A stretch of 64,000 bases of DNA from Oscillospiraceae bacterium (lineage in GTDB: Bacteria > Bacillota > Clostridia > Oscillospirales > Oscillospiraceae): assembly GCA_018265835.1 (NCBI GenBank), contig JABLYK010000004.1:27332-91331 (forward strand), in the 5' to 3' direction. This document shows positions 41,933-50,876 of this stretch, piece by piece (the first letter of the stretch is position 1; each line of letters starts with the position of its first letter). The notes under the pieces are model-generated. The model saw only the letters and a list, made by a program, of their open reading frames with translations. It was not told where the DNA came from and searched no databases. Position numbers and translations under genes: made by a program.

Positions 41933-42186
41933 TCCGTCACCTCCCGCAGAGCACCATCGGCCTCCAGCAGATAGATTTTCCCGGTTCGAAGCGCCGCACG
42001 CTCCAGAACCTCCAAAGCCCGCCTGCGGCGGGAGTCATCAATTTTGACACAATAAGAGCATCCCTCACCGGAGACGCTCTGCGGTGCTTTCCGAACCGTG
42101 GCAGTAATGCCCGCCCGTTCCAGCACCTGCGCAGACCGCTGCGCATTCGTCAGCGACCGGCACATAATCAGGCAATAGCGCTGCAT
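41929..42186 (-). CDS. DUF3343 putative sulfur/selenium carrier protein
   Basis: An 85-residue protein of the DUF3343 (Se/S carrier-like) family. It has a beta-alpha start MQRYCLIMCRSLTNAQRSA and a second cysteine pair in GEGCSYCVKIDD (about 42-53), a plausible persulfide site. Translationally coupled to the class V aminotransferase. It lies 65 bases after ispF in the same direction, so it may be co-transcribed with isoprenoid genes. Confidence 0.85.
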   Translation of the reverse strand: MQRYCLIMCRSLTNAQRSAQVLERAGITATVRKAPQSVSGEGCSYCVKIDDSRRRRALEVLERAALRTGKIYLLEADGALREVTE

Positions 42187-42251
42187 GTGAAATTCCCTCC
42201 AAGATCGTCATGCTGCATTCTATGCCGGTCGCGTCGGATATGTCCAAACGA

Positions 42252-42731
42252 TCAGCCGTCGCGCCGGAGCAAAACGACCGCGTGCGCTGCGATGCCCTCC
42301 TTTGCCCCGGTGAAGCCGAGTCCCTCTTCCGTGGTTGCCTTCACACTGACCGCATCCAGGCCGCAGCCGAGGATTTCTGCAAAATTTTTACGCATTTGCA
42401 AAATATGCGGTGCCAGCTTCGGCGCCTGTGCGAGCACGGTGCAGTCCACGTTGCCAACGGCATACCCCGCCGCACACAGCCGCTCCATCACCGCCCGCAG
42501 CAGCTGCAGGCTATCCGCCCCGGCATACTGCGCATCGCTGTCCGGAAACAGATGCCCAATATCCCCCATTGCAGCGGCGCCGAGCAGCGCGTCCATCAGC
42601 GCATGCGTCAGCACGTCCGCATCCGAGTGTCCCAGCAGTCCGGTCGTGTGCGGGATCTCCACGCCGCCGAGGATCAGCTTCCGCCCCGGCACCAGTCTGT
42701 GTACATCATATCCGTGTCCGATCCGTATCAT
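42252..42731 (-). CDS. ispF: 2-C-methyl-D-erythritol 2,4-cyclodiphosphate synthase IspF
   Basis: A 159-residue zinc enzyme of the MEP isoprenoid pathway. The metal site GHGYDVHRL (about 5-13), GHSDADVLTHALMDALLGAA (about 34-53) and LFPDSDAQYAGADS are family hallmarks, as is VSVKATTEEGLGFTG near 130. The trimer's length is typical. It overlaps ispD by 4 bases. Confidence 0.97.
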   Translation of the reverse strand: MIRIGHGYDVHRLVPGRKLILGGVEIPHTTGLLGHSDADVLTHALMDALLGAAAMGDIGHLFPDSDAQYAGADSLQLLRAVMERLCAAGYAVGNVDCTVLAQAPKLAPHILQMRKNFAEILGCGLDAVSVKATTEEGLGFTGAKEGIAAHAVVLLRRDG

Positions 42732-43453
42732 GTCTGCGTGCGCCTCCTGAGAATGGATTCCGCCAGCTGCACATCCAGCGGCGTTGTGATCTTCAGATTA
42801 TCCTCCGCCCCCTCCGTCACGGCGACGCGCAGCCCCAGCGCCTCAACGGCGGAGCAGTCGTCCGTCACGGGGAGTTCTTTTTCCAGCGCATGGGTGAGCG
42901 CCGCTTTGATGAGATCGGCCTGAAAAATCTGCGGCGTCTGTACGGCGGCCACACTCGCACGCGGCGGCGTTTCGCGCACAAAGCCGCCGTCGATGATCTT
43001 GATGGTATCCTTCACCGGGACGACCGGCGCCGCCGCCTGATCGCGCTGCGCCGCCGCGCAGGTGGTTTCGATGATCTCGCGCGAAACGAGTGGCCGCGCA
43101 CCATCGTGAATTGCGATCAGCGTCGCGCGCGCATCCGCGCCCATCACGCCGGCCAGCGAGGATTCCACGCGCGTCGCGCCACCCGCGAGCACCTTGGTCA
43201 TCTTATACAGCCCATACTGCCCACGCAGCGCCGCAATCTCCTTCAGGCGGTCGCCGCGCGTAACGACGATGATCTCGTCGATGCACGGGCACGTCTCGAA
43301 TGCGCGGATCGTGCGCACAAGCACCGGAACGCCGGCCAGATCCAGCATCATTTTGTCCTGCCCCATCCGGGTCGATGAACCGGCAGCCACGATCACCGCC
43401 GTGCAAAACGGCTTTTTGCGAAGCCGGTTTCGGATTGTTCGATACAATGCCAT
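42728..43453 (-). CDS. ispD: 2-C-methyl-D-erythritol 4-phosphate cytidylyltransferase IspD
   Basis: A 241-residue enzyme activating methylerythritol phosphate with CTP. Nucleotide-binding VIVAAGSSTRMGQDKMML (about 20-37), VTRGDRLKEI near 69, AIHDGARPLVSR (about 113) and ETPPRASVAAVQTPQIFQ (about 160) are diagnostic. The N-terminus is about 15 residues longer than typical. GGAG precedes the ATG. Promoter at 43488-43516. Confidence 0.95.
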   Translation of the reverse strand: MALYRTIRNRLRKKPFCTAVIVAAGSSTRMGQDKMMLDLAGVPVLVRTIRAFETCPCIDEIIVVTRGDRLKEIAALRGQYGLYKMTKVLAGGATRVESSLAGVMGADARATLIAIHDGARPLVSREIIETTCAAAQRDQAAAPVVPVKDTIKIIDGGFVRETPPRASVAAVQTPQIFQADLIKAALTHALEKELPVTDDCSAVEALGLRVAVTEGAEDNLKITTPLDVQLAESILRRRTQT

Positions 43454-43487
43454 GTCTCCCGCTCCTGTTTTTTTGATTCTTGAGCAT

Positions 43488-43516
43488 ATTATAGACAGCT
43501 CTGTTCTTTTACGCAA
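43488..43516 (-). promoter_or_regulatory. Sigma-A promoter of ispD-ispF
   Basis: TTGCGT (43516-43511), 17 bases, then TATAAT (43493-43488), between the ispH-S1 terminator and ispD. The terminator immediately upstream makes an independent transcription unit likely. Confidence 0.7.
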
Positions 43517-43542
43517 GAAAAACCCACCGCCGAAGCGGTGGG
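43517..43542 (-). terminator. Terminator of the cmk-ispH-S1 unit
   Basis: On the minus strand the 8-bp stem CCCACCGC/GCGGTGGG (43542-43535 with 43530-43523), with a UUCG loop, is followed by TTTTTC. Confidence 0.88.
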
Positions 43543-43559
43543 CTTTGGATTTTTTGCGG

Positions 43560-45620
43560 TTACTCCTCGATGGAGACTTCCTCCGGGATGTTGCCGGTGG
43601 CTTCGCCGGTGGCGGAGACTTCATAGACCAGCGCATCCTCTTCAGGGCCAATGGGCTCTTCCACAACACGCGCCTTCACCGGAGCCGGTTCCGGAGCGGA
43701 CAGCGCACGGATGGAGAGGGAGATCTTGTGCTTCTCCTCGTCCACAGCAGTGATCTTGGCGTCCACGATGTCGCCAACCGTGAGCACCTCATCGGGCTTG
43801 CCGATGCGGCGGTTCGCAATCTGGGAGATATGGATCAGGCCGTCCACGCCGGGCAGCACTTCCGCAAATGCGCCGAAGGGCATAAGCTTCACGACGGTGA
43901 CCTTCGCCACATCGCCGACCTGATAGGTCGCCATGAACTTGTTCCACGGATTGCCGTTGGGATCCTTGTAGCCAAGGGAGATCTTGTGATTCTCGGTATC
44001 GAAGCTGATGACGTAAACATCGACCTCGTCGCCCACGGAGAGGACGTCGGCCGGGGTCTTGATGCGGCTCCAGCTCAGTTCGGAGACGTGCACCATGCCG
44101 TCAATGCCGCCGATATCGACAAATGCGCCATAGGAAGTCAGAGACTTCACAACGCCGTGGTAGTGCTTGCCGACCTCGATCTCGCTCCAGATCTTCTCGG
44201 CACGCTCGCGGCGCTCCTTCTGCTGCACGGCACGAATGGAGCCGACCACGCGCTTGCGGCTGCGGTTGACCTCGGTGATCTTCAGGCGGACGGTCTGCTT
44301 GACCAGCTCGGTCATCGGCACATCCTTCGGCAGGCCGGACTGGGAAGCGGGCACGAACACGCGCACGCCCTTGACGGAAACCACAATACCGCCCTTGTTC
44401 TCTTCGGTGACAACGCCTTCGACGACCGTGCCGTCTTCCTGCGCGGCTTCGATGTCGTTCCAGTTCTTCACAGCGTCCAGACGCTTCTTGGAAAGCATGA
44501 CCGTGCCTTCCACGTCGTTGACGCGCACAACGCTCGCCTCGATGGTGTCGCCAACCTTGACAGCATCCTCAACCTTAATGCCGTCGTCGGTGAATTCGCT
44601 GGTGGGAATGAAGCCAGAATACTTGGTGCCAATATCGACGCTGATCTCAGTGCCAGTGATCGCTACAACAGTACCGGTTACCTTATCTCCATTATATATA
44701 GTCTTGAGGGATTCCTCCAGCATTTCATCAAAACTTTTTTCGGCCTCCACCGTGGTTTCTTCAGTCAGGATCTCGTCGCTCATCTTTTGTTTTACCTCCT
44801 TAATGATCCATGCAGGTACGGAAGCGCCGGCTGTAAGCCCTACAATATCTGCATGTTCGAACGCGCTTGTATCAAGCTGCGCTGCGTTCTCAATGAATTG
44901 GACATTCTCGCAGTGACGGCAGCAGATCTCATATAAATGCCTGCTGTTGGCGCTGCGCTTACCGCCGACGACGACCATGGCACTGCAATCTTTCGCCATT
45001 TTTTCGGCCTCTGTCTGACGGGTAAACGTCGCACCGCATATTGTATCAAATATTTCCGTATTTGTACACAGTTTTTTTATGATTTCCTGACATTCAAGCA
45101 GTTTTTCTCCCGTCTGCGTCGTTTGGATGACCATTGTTAGCGGTTTTGTACAATCAATTGTGCCATCCGCAATGCGTGCGGCGAGCGCTTCCGCGTCATT
45201 GACCACGACCGGATCCGCACACCAGCCGCAGATCGCACGCACCTCCGGATGGTCGGCGGCGCCGATGATGACCGGCTGCCGTCCGGCGGCCGACGCCGCC
45301 GCAACCAGCTCATGGATGCGCTTGACCTTCGGGCACGTAGCGTCATACACCTTGGCCCCGGTTGCGCAAAGCGCTTCGTATTCCGCGCGGCCGATCCCGT
45401 GGGAGCGGACGATCACGGCGTCGTCCGCCGTCAGTCCCTCCGGCGAATCCACGACGGTCAACCCCTCATCCTCCAGATGGCGGACGACGTCGTCATTGTG
45501 GATGAGCTGGCCGAGACTGAAGCAGCGCGGCTCGGAGGCCAGCATCTCCTCCGCCATCTGTACCGACCGGCTCACGCCGAAGCAAAAACCCGCGCTTTTG
45601 GCGACAATCAGCTCCTTCAT
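43560..45620 (-). CDS. ispH: IspH - ribosomal protein S1 fusion
   Basis: A 686-residue bifunctional protein. Residues 1-280 are IspH (HMBPP reductase, last step of the MEP pathway) with 4Fe-4S cysteines in SAGFCFGV (13), ATCPKVKRIH (about 96) and DTICGATFT (about 190). Residues about 300-650 hold four S1 RNA-binding domains (for example GAFVDIGGIDGMVHVSE, about 510). The fusion is known in Clostridia. The acidic tail may be flexible. Its ATG overlaps the cmk stop by 4 bases. Confidence 0.96.
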   Translation of the reverse strand: MKELIVAKSAGFCFGVSRSVQMAEEMLASEPRCFSLGQLIHNDDVVRHLEDEGLTVVDSPEGLTADDAVIVRSHGIGRAEYEALCATGAKVYDATCPKVKRIHELVAAASAAGRQPVIIGAADHPEVRAICGWCADPVVVNDAEALAARIADGTIDCTKPLTMVIQTTQTGEKLLECQEIIKKLCTNTEIFDTICGATFTRQTEAEKMAKDCSAMVVVGGKRSANSRHLYEICCRHCENVQFIENAAQLDTSAFEHADIVGLTAGASVPAWIIKEVKQKMSDEILTEETTVEAEKSFDEMLEESLKTIYNGDKVTGTVVAITGTEISVDIGTKYSGFIPTSEFTDDGIKVEDAVKVGDTIEASVVRVNDVEGTVMLSKKRLDAVKNWNDIEAAQEDGTVVEGVVTEENKGGIVVSVKGVRVFVPASQSGLPKDVPMTELVKQTVRLKITEVNRSRKRVVGSIRAVQQKERRERAEKIWSEIEVGKHYHGVVKSLTSYGAFVDIGGIDGMVHVSELSWSRIKTPADVLSVGDEVDVYVISFDTENHKISLGYKDPNGNPWNKFMATYQVGDVAKVTVVKLMPFGAFAEVLPGVDGLIHISQIANRRIGKPDEVLTVGDIVDAKITAVDEEKHKISLSIRALSAPEPAPVKARVVEEPIGPEEDALVYEVSATGEATGNIPEEVSIEE

Positions 45621-46309
45621 TCCGCACCTCCGTCCGGAAACCGGCGTGCAATCTCAGCGCAGACCGCATCCACACTCTCCTCCAGCGTCAGATCGCTCGT
45701 ATCAATGGGAACCGCATCCTCCGCCGCGCGCAGCGGCGCGACGGCGCGGTGCATATCGTCGTAATCGCGCTTTTCAATGTCGTGCAGCACCTGCTCCAGC
45801 GTCTCGTCAATGCCCTTTTCGCGCAGTTCCTTCCAGCGGCGCTCGGCACGCCGCTCTGCCGAAGCGGAGAGGAAAATTTTCAATCCCGCGTCCGGCAGCA
45901 CGACCGTGCCGATGTCGCGCCCGTCCATGATGACGCTGTGCGCGGCAGCAAGGCTGCGCTGCATATCCAGCAGAAACGCGCGCACCGACGGATGCGCGGA
46001 CACCTGCGAGGCAAGCGCTGAAATTTCCGGCATACGGATCGCGTCTGATACGTCCTCGTCTTCCAAATACATGCGCTGCACGCCGGCAGCGTCATACGCC
46101 ATGCGGATGTGCATCCCCGCCAGAAGCGGCGAGACGCTTGTCTCGTCCCTGCAATCGGCGCCCGCCTGACGCGCGGCATAGGCGACCGTGCGGTAGATCG
46201 CGCCGGTATCGACGTACAGAAGGCCGAAGCGCTTGGCCGCCGCGCGGGCAATGGTGCTCTTTCCGGCTCCGGACGGGCCGTCAATGGCAACTGTGATCGG
46301 ATTTTTCAA
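45617..46309 (-). CDS. cmk: Cytidylate kinase
   Basis: A 230-residue enzyme phosphorylating CMP/dCMP. P-loop VAIDGPSGAGKSTIARA (about 8-24), YVDTGAIYRTVA (about 35), MDGRDIGTVVLPDA (about 147), RRAERRWKEL (about 171). TTG at 46309 is proposed as the start, with AAGGA 8 bases upstream; homology begins at the following residues. The cmk-ispH-rpsA order is common in Clostridia. Confidence 0.94.
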   Translation of the reverse strand: MKNPITVAIDGPSGAGKSTIARAAAKRFGLLYVDTGAIYRTVAYAARQAGADCRDETSVSPLLAGMHIRMAYDAAGVQRMYLEDEDVSDAIRMPEISALASQVSAHPSVRAFLLDMQRSLAAAHSVIMDGRDIGTVVLPDAGLKIFLSASAERRAERRWKELREKGIDETLEQVLHDIEKRDYDDMHRAVAPLRAAEDAVPIDTSDLTLEESVDAVCAEIARRFPDGGAE

Positions 46310-46332
46310 AGCTCTGTTTCCTTTCGCGTGAA

Positions 46333-47562
46333 TTATGGGCAGACAGCCTGCCCCGCCGTCCACCCCGTGGACCATGCGATCTGCAAATTGAACCCGCCGG
46401 TGTAAGCGTCCAGATCGAGCACCTCGCCCGCAAAATGCAGGCCGGACACGCGCTTGGACTCCATCGTGCGGGGATTGATCTCCTTCAACGCCACGCCGCC
46501 GGCGGTGACGATTGCCTCGTCCACCGGTCGCGCGCCGGATACGGACACCGGAAAATGCTTCAGCAGATCGACCAGCGTCCGCCGCTGCTCGCGCGTAACC
46601 GAATGCACCTTCGTATCCTCCGGAATGCCGGACAGGCGGATCAGCACCGGGATCATCGCCCGCCCCGCCAGATCGTACAGCGCGTTTTTGAATTCCCGGT
46701 TCGCGTATTTCTCAAAATCGCGCAGGACGCGCGCGTCGAGCTTCTTTTCATCCAATCCCGGCTTGAGGTCGATGGACAGGCGGTATCGGTGCTTTGCAAA
46801 ATCACGCATGTGCGCGCTCGCCGAGAGCACCAGCGGACCCGAAACGCCGAAGTGCGTGAAGAGCATCTCCCCCAGGTCCGAGTAAACGGCCTTGTTCGTC
46901 TCGTCATAGACCGTCAGCGTCACGTTGCGCAGGGAAAAGCCCTGCATTTCCGCACACCACGGATCGTCCGATTCCAGCGGCACGAGTGATGGGCGCGTGG
47001 GCGTGACCGTGTGCCCCAGGTGCCGCGCGAAGCAATACCCATCGCCGGTCGAGCCGGTCAGCGGGTACGACAGCCCACCGGTACACACCACTGCAGCTGT
47101 GCAGTCGATGCATCCTTCCCCGGTCTCCACCGCAGTGACCGCGCCGTTTTCCGTGCAGATCCCGACTGCCGCAGCGTGCAGCACGCGCACGCCCGCGTCC
47201 CTGAGCGCGCGTTCCAGCGCATTGGCCACGTCGTGCGAGCGGTCAGACACCGGAAACACGCGGTTGCCGCGCTCCGTTTTCAGCGGCACACCGAGCGATT
47301 CAAACAGCGCCATCGTCTCGCGCGGGGGCAGCCGGTTGAGCGCGCTGTACAAAAAGCGCCCGTCACCCGGAATATGATTCAGAAATTCCTTGATCTCGCA
47401 ATTATTCGTTACGTTGCAGCGGCCCTTGCCCGTAATGCGCAGCTTTTTGCCCAAAATCCTGTTTGGCTCCAGCAGCGTCACGGCAAGGCCGCGCCATGCG
47501 GCGGAAAGCGCGCACATCATTCCAGCGGCGCCGCCGCCGATCACAACAACATCAGCTTTCAA
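46333..47562 (-). CDS. HI0933/BaiN-type NAD(P)/FAD flavoprotein
   Basis: A 409-residue oxidoreductase of the HI0933 family. FAD-binding VVVIGGGAAGMMCALSAA (about 5-22), RITGKGRCNVTNN (about 44) and C-terminal GLHFAGEVLDLDAYTGGFNLQ (about 375-395). Some members are annotated as aminoacetone oxidases, or as BaiN in bile-acid dehydroxylation, but the substrate here is not readable. TTG 47562 is proposed, overlapping the RpiR stop by 11 bases; the ribosome site is weak. Confidence 0.88.
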   Translation of the reverse strand: MKADVVVIGGGAAGMMCALSAAWRGLAVTLLEPNRILGKKLRITGKGRCNVTNNCEIKEFLNHIPGDGRFLYSALNRLPPRETMALFESLGVPLKTERGNRVFPVSDRSHDVANALERALRDAGVRVLHAAAVGICTENGAVTAVETGEGCIDCTAAVVCTGGLSYPLTGSTGDGYCFARHLGHTVTPTRPSLVPLESDDPWCAEMQGFSLRNVTLTVYDETNKAVYSDLGEMLFTHFGVSGPLVLSASAHMRDFAKHRYRLSIDLKPGLDEKKLDARVLRDFEKYANREFKNALYDLAGRAMIPVLIRLSGIPEDTKVHSVTREQRRTLVDLLKHFPVSVSGARPVDEAIVTAGGVALKEINPRTMESKRVSGLHFAGEVLDLDAYTGGFNLQIAWSTGWTAGQAVCP

Positions 47563-48427
47563 TGGTCTTATAAACCTCGTATTCCTTCCAAATCGACTCC
47601 AGCGCGCGGAACGTCTGGAACGTGCGCTCCTTGTTGCGCACGCCAACGGCCACGATCAGCGCGTTGATCAGCCCCAGCGGCGCCACCAGCGAATCGAGAA
47701 ACGAAACCATCTCGCTCTTGGCGTAGAGACAGACGTTTGAAATGTCCTGCAGCGGAGACGCTTTGCTGTCCGTAATGCCAAGGGTGGACGCGCCCCGGTC
47801 GCCCGCAAATTTCATAGCGTTCACCGTGCGGCTGGAATAGCGCGGAAAGCTGATGCCGATCACCAGATCGCCCTCGCGGATCCGGAGCATCTGCTCGTAC
47901 ACCTCGCTTGCCGTCGTATCCTGAATGACCTGCACGTTATCCTGCAGGAGATTCAGATACAGCCCCAGAAAGCACGCCAGCGTCGTGGACGTGCGCATAC
48001 CGACGATGTAGATCCGGTTTGCCGACAGGATCATATCCACCGCAGTATTGAAGCTGGCCTGATTGACCTCGTCGATCGTGGCCTGCAGATTGTTGATGTC
48101 CGCACGCAGGACCGCCTTCAGCACGTCCCGATCGTCGATCGTGTTCTTCGCCGCCTCAATGCGCTCCACCGAGGTCAGGCGGTTGCGCACGATCTCCTGC
48201 AGTGCCTTTTTCATACCCGGATAGCCCCGGTAGCCAAGCTCCGCCGCGAAACGCACCACCGTCGATTCGCTCACGCCGACCGTTTCGCCCAGCCGTGCCG
48301 CCGTCATGAACGCGGCCTTATCGTAATTATCCAGAATGTATCGCGCAATGGTGCGCTGTCCCTTTGAAAAGGATGTGATTCTCTGTTCCAGAACCGACAA
48401 AACATCTTTTTTCCCGTCTTTTTTCAT
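47552..48427 (-). CDS. MurR/RpiR family transcriptional regulator
   Basis: A 291-residue repressor: N-terminal HTH_6 (about 1-80, TAARLGETVGVSESTVVRFA) and a C-terminal SIS sugar-phosphate-binding domain (about 125-260, IYIVGMRTSTTLA and GISFPRYSSRTV). MurR/RpiR proteins sense phosphosugars. No sugar catabolic gene is adjacent, so the ligand and target are unknown. ATG 48427 has GGGGGAC upstream and a promoter at 48489-48517. Confidence 0.93.
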   Translation of the reverse strand: MKKDGKKDVLSVLEQRITSFSKGQRTIARYILDNYDKAAFMTAARLGETVGVSESTVVRFAAELGYRGYPGMKKALQEIVRNRLTSVERIEAAKNTIDDRDVLKAVLRADINNLQATIDEVNQASFNTAVDMILSANRIYIVGMRTSTTLACFLGLYLNLLQDNVQVIQDTTASEVYEQMLRIREGDLVIGISFPRYSSRTVNAMKFAGDRGASTLGITDSKASPLQDISNVCLYAKSEMVSFLDSLVAPLGLINALIVAVGVRNKERTFQTFRALESIWKEYEVYKTIES

Positions 48428-48488
48428 ACTGTCCCCCTGCACAGGCTGTGCCCGGCACAGCCGCGCGTTTCTGCGCAAACTAACGCTT

Positions 48489-48517
48489 ATTGTATACATT
48501 TCTCCCGCCGTTTTCAA
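48489..48517 (-). promoter_or_regulatory. Sigma-A promoter of the RpiR gene
   Basis: TTGAAA (48517-48512), 17 bases, then TACAAT (48494-48489), about 60 bases before the start codon. Confidence 0.65.
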
Positions 48518-48540
48518 GCAAAAATGCAATCAAAATAAAG

Positions 48541-48567
48541 AAATCCTGCAAAAAACGTGCAGGATTT
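48541..48567 (-). terminator. Terminator of the rluB gene
   Basis: 9-bp arms AAATCCTGC and GCAGGATTT (48541-48549, 48559-48567) overlap the stop codon. On the minus strand a T-rich tract follows. Confidence 0.65.
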
Positions 48568-49268
48568 CACAGATAAGATCGTAAGTATGCAATTTCTTTC
48601 GCTGTCAGAAAGCGCCACGCGCGCGGCGGGAGATTTCCCAACCGCAGCTCGCCCTCCGACACGCGCACGAGACGATGTACGCGCAGGCCTGCCAGCTCGC
48701 ACAGCTTGCGCACCTGCCGGTTGCGTCCCTCGTGGATGGTGACAGACAGGCGCTTTCCCGGCAGCACCGCCACCTCGGCCGGACGCACGGCATACCCCTC
48801 CAGCTCCGTGACGCCGCGGATGACCTCCGCCGCTTCGGCGGGATCCGCGCCGCTCACGTCCACCTCGTAGGTCTTGGCGATATTGTGCGACGGGTGCATG
48901 AGGCAATTTGCCACCGCGCCGTCGTTTGTCAGAATCAGCAGCCCCTCGGAGTCCAGATCCAGCCGCCCGACCGGGTAGAGCCGCACGCCGAGCGATGCAA
49001 CCAGCTCTGCAACCGTCTTCCGTCCCCGCTCATCCTTGAGCGTGGTCACATAGCCGCGCGGCTTGTTGAGCATCACATAGACTTTTTCCGTCGCCGACGG
49101 GAGCGGCGCGCCGTCGATGCGGATGTCGTCCGTCTCCGGGTCGGCGCTCTGGCCCAGCACGGCTCGCGCGCCATTGACCGTCACGCGGCCAGAGGCGATC
49201 ATCGCTTCCGCCGCCCGGCGCGAGGCAACGCCCGCTTCGGAAATGCATTTTTGCAGCCGCTGCTGCAT
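48567..49268 (-). CDS. rluB: 23S rRNA pseudouridine synthase (RluB/RsuA family)
   Basis: A 233-residue enzyme with an S4 RNA-binding domain (MQQRLQKCISEAGVASRRAAE, 1-21) and a pseudouridine synthase core. Motifs: KPRGYVTT (about 70), catalytic GRLDLDSEGLLILTND (about 98, Asp), EGRNRQVRKL (about 183). ATG 49268 gives 6-base spacing from AGGTGG; ATG 49274 is possible. Assignment to RluB rather than RsuA is by usual Firmicutes context. Confidence 0.88.
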   Translation of the reverse strand: MQQRLQKCISEAGVASRRAAEAMIASGRVTVNGARAVLGQSADPETDDIRIDGAPLPSATEKVYVMLNKPRGYVTTLKDERGRKTVAELVASLGVRLYPVGRLDLDSEGLLILTNDGAVANCLMHPSHNIAKTYEVDVSGADPAEAAEVIRGVTELEGYAVRPAEVAVLPGKRLSVTIHEGRNRQVRKLCELAGLRVHRLVRVSEGELRLGNLPPRAWRFLTAKEIAYLRSYL

Positions 49269-49279
49269 GTGCATCCACC

Positions 49280-50419
49280 TCAATTCTTCGGATAATAAGC
49301 AAACAGATAGTGCCCCGCCAGCCCCCAGGCGCGCCCGAAGCGCTCGCGCGGCGTCAGCCGGACGCCGAGATCCAGCGGCACGTCCGAGCCATATACAAGC
49401 GGCACCTCGACCGCATCCCCGTCCGCAGGTGTGATGGTAAGGCTGCCGGCAGCCGCTCCGCGCACGACTGGTGCAAATACATAGTGCGGCAGGGACACCT
49501 GCACATCCACCGGCGTGTCTTTTTTCAGGAACAGAGACACCTCTGATTCCGGTCGGATGTCGCACAGCCCGTCCGCGCCGGAGAGCACCGGCAGCGCATA
49601 GGCGGTTTCCGCGCTCACCACCTCGCGGTATTCGTATTCGTCAAACGCCCAGTCGAGCAGGCGCGTATGGTCGTCCCAGTCGTTCGGGTCGGAGATCGTG
49701 ACGCAAACGAACTGCGTGTTCTCCCGCTGCGCGCAGGACACAAGGATGCGCCCCGCCGCCTCTGTATACCCGGTTTTCACGCCCAGCGCGCCCGGATAGG
49801 TGCGCAGCAGCCGGTTGTGGTTCGTGTACGTCTGCGTGCCGATCGTGATGCTGTTCGTGGAGACGATGGCCCGGAATTGCTCGTTCTGCATGGCATAACA
49901 GGCCAGACCGGCCAGATCCCGCGCCGTAGAATGGTGTCCGTCCGCGTCCAGCCCGTGGGGATTGCGAAACGCGGTGTTCTCCAGCCCCAGCTCCGCCGCC
50001 TTGTCGTTCATGAGCTGCGCAAACGCTTCGATCGAGCCAGCCGTATGGCAGGCCAGCGCCGTCGCCGCGTCATTGCCGGAGGCGAGCATCATACCATAGA
50101 GCAATTCCTCCACGGTGTAGGTCTCTCCGGGATGCAGATACATGGACGAGCCTTCCACCGCTGTATAGTCCGGCAGGATTTTCACCGGCTCTGACAGCCC
50201 GCAATGCTCCAGCACCACGAGCGCGGTCATGATCTTCGTGGTGCTTGCGATCAACATCGGCGTGTCTGCGTTTTTTTCAAACACCATCGTGCCGGTTTCC
50301 ACATGCATCACAGCCGCCGCGCCGGCCGAAATTGCAGGCGGTTCCGCCGCCCGCGCAGGCGGACAAAGCGCCAACACGCAAAGCAGGGCGCACAAAAAGA
50401 CACGTAAAATTGATTTCAT
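49280..50419 (-). CDS. dacF: D-alanyl-D-alanine carboxypeptidase (DacF-like)
   Basis: A 379-residue low-molecular-weight penicillin-binding protein trimming D-Ala from wall peptides. Signal peptide at about 1-24 (ending ARAAE). Active-site motifs SxxK in ASTTKIM (about 60), SGN (about 114) and KTG in GVKTGYTEAAGR (about 215). The C-terminal PBP5_C beta domain (about 270-340) carries an amphipathic helix-like end. It lies near sporulation genes and resembles DacF, but a vegetative DacA role is not excluded. Confidence 0.9.
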   Translation of the reverse strand: MKSILRVFLCALLCVLALCPPARAAEPPAISAGAAAVMHVETGTMVFEKNADTPMLIASTTKIMTALVVLEHCGLSEPVKILPDYTAVEGSSMYLHPGETYTVEELLYGMMLASGNDAATALACHTAGSIEAFAQLMNDKAAELGLENTAFRNPHGLDADGHHSTARDLAGLACYAMQNEQFRAIVSTNSITIGTQTYTNHNRLLRTYPGALGVKTGYTEAAGRILVSCAQRENTQFVCVTISDPNDWDDHTRLLDWAFDEYEYREVVSAETAYALPVLSGADGLCDIRPESEVSLFLKKDTPVDVQVSLPHYVFAPVVRGAAAGSLTITPADGDAVEVPLVYGSDVPLDLGVRLTPRERFGRAWGLAGHYLFAYYPKN

Positions 50420-50507
50420 GAAAAGCACCACCCCTTCCAAGTTTCGGGCGGTGCTTATTATAGTCCGATTCGCCGGAAATTATGATTCCAAATCCGTGCG
50501 GCCGCTT

Positions 50508-50876
50508 TCAGTCCTTGCGTTTGTCCATGAGCTGATCGACCCGGTCGATGATCTGCGGCGCAAAATCAATGAGACGATCCATCGTGGACGAAGCCGGCGG
50601 CAGGACGTTCATCATGCGCACGTTGCCGTCTTTCACGATCAGAAAGCCGATCGGCTCCACCTTCACACCGGCGCCGCCGCCGCAGCCGACTCCGCTTTTG
50701 TCCTTCATCGGGAATTCCGAGCCACCGCTGGCAAAGCCGAAGCTGACGCGCGACAGCGGGATCAGAGTGATGTCGTCCGGCGTGATGATCGGCTCGCCCA
50801 CCACCGTGTTCGTATCCACCAATTCCTTGATCTTGCTCATGGTCGTATCCATGAATGCGCTGATCTCGTTATCCAT
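50508..50876 (-). CDS. gerW: GerW family sporulation protein (YtfJ)
   Basis: A 122-residue protein: VVGEPIITPDDITLIPLSRVSFGFASGG (about 26-53) is the diagnostic core in a spore-germination-linked family, followed by a glycine-rich GVGCGGGAGVKVEPIGF (about 64-80). In Bacillus YtfJ is sigma-F controlled and needed for L-alanine germination. The Met at 50876 follows GGAAGG. The C-terminus overlaps nothing; the upstream DUF2953 gene overlaps its start. Confidence 0.94.
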   Translation of the reverse strand: MDNEISAFMDTTMSKIKELVDTNTVVGEPIITPDDITLIPLSRVSFGFASGGSEFPMKDKSGVGCGGGAGVKVEPIGFLIVKDGNVRMMNVLPPASSTMDRLIDFAPQIIDRVDQLMDKRKD

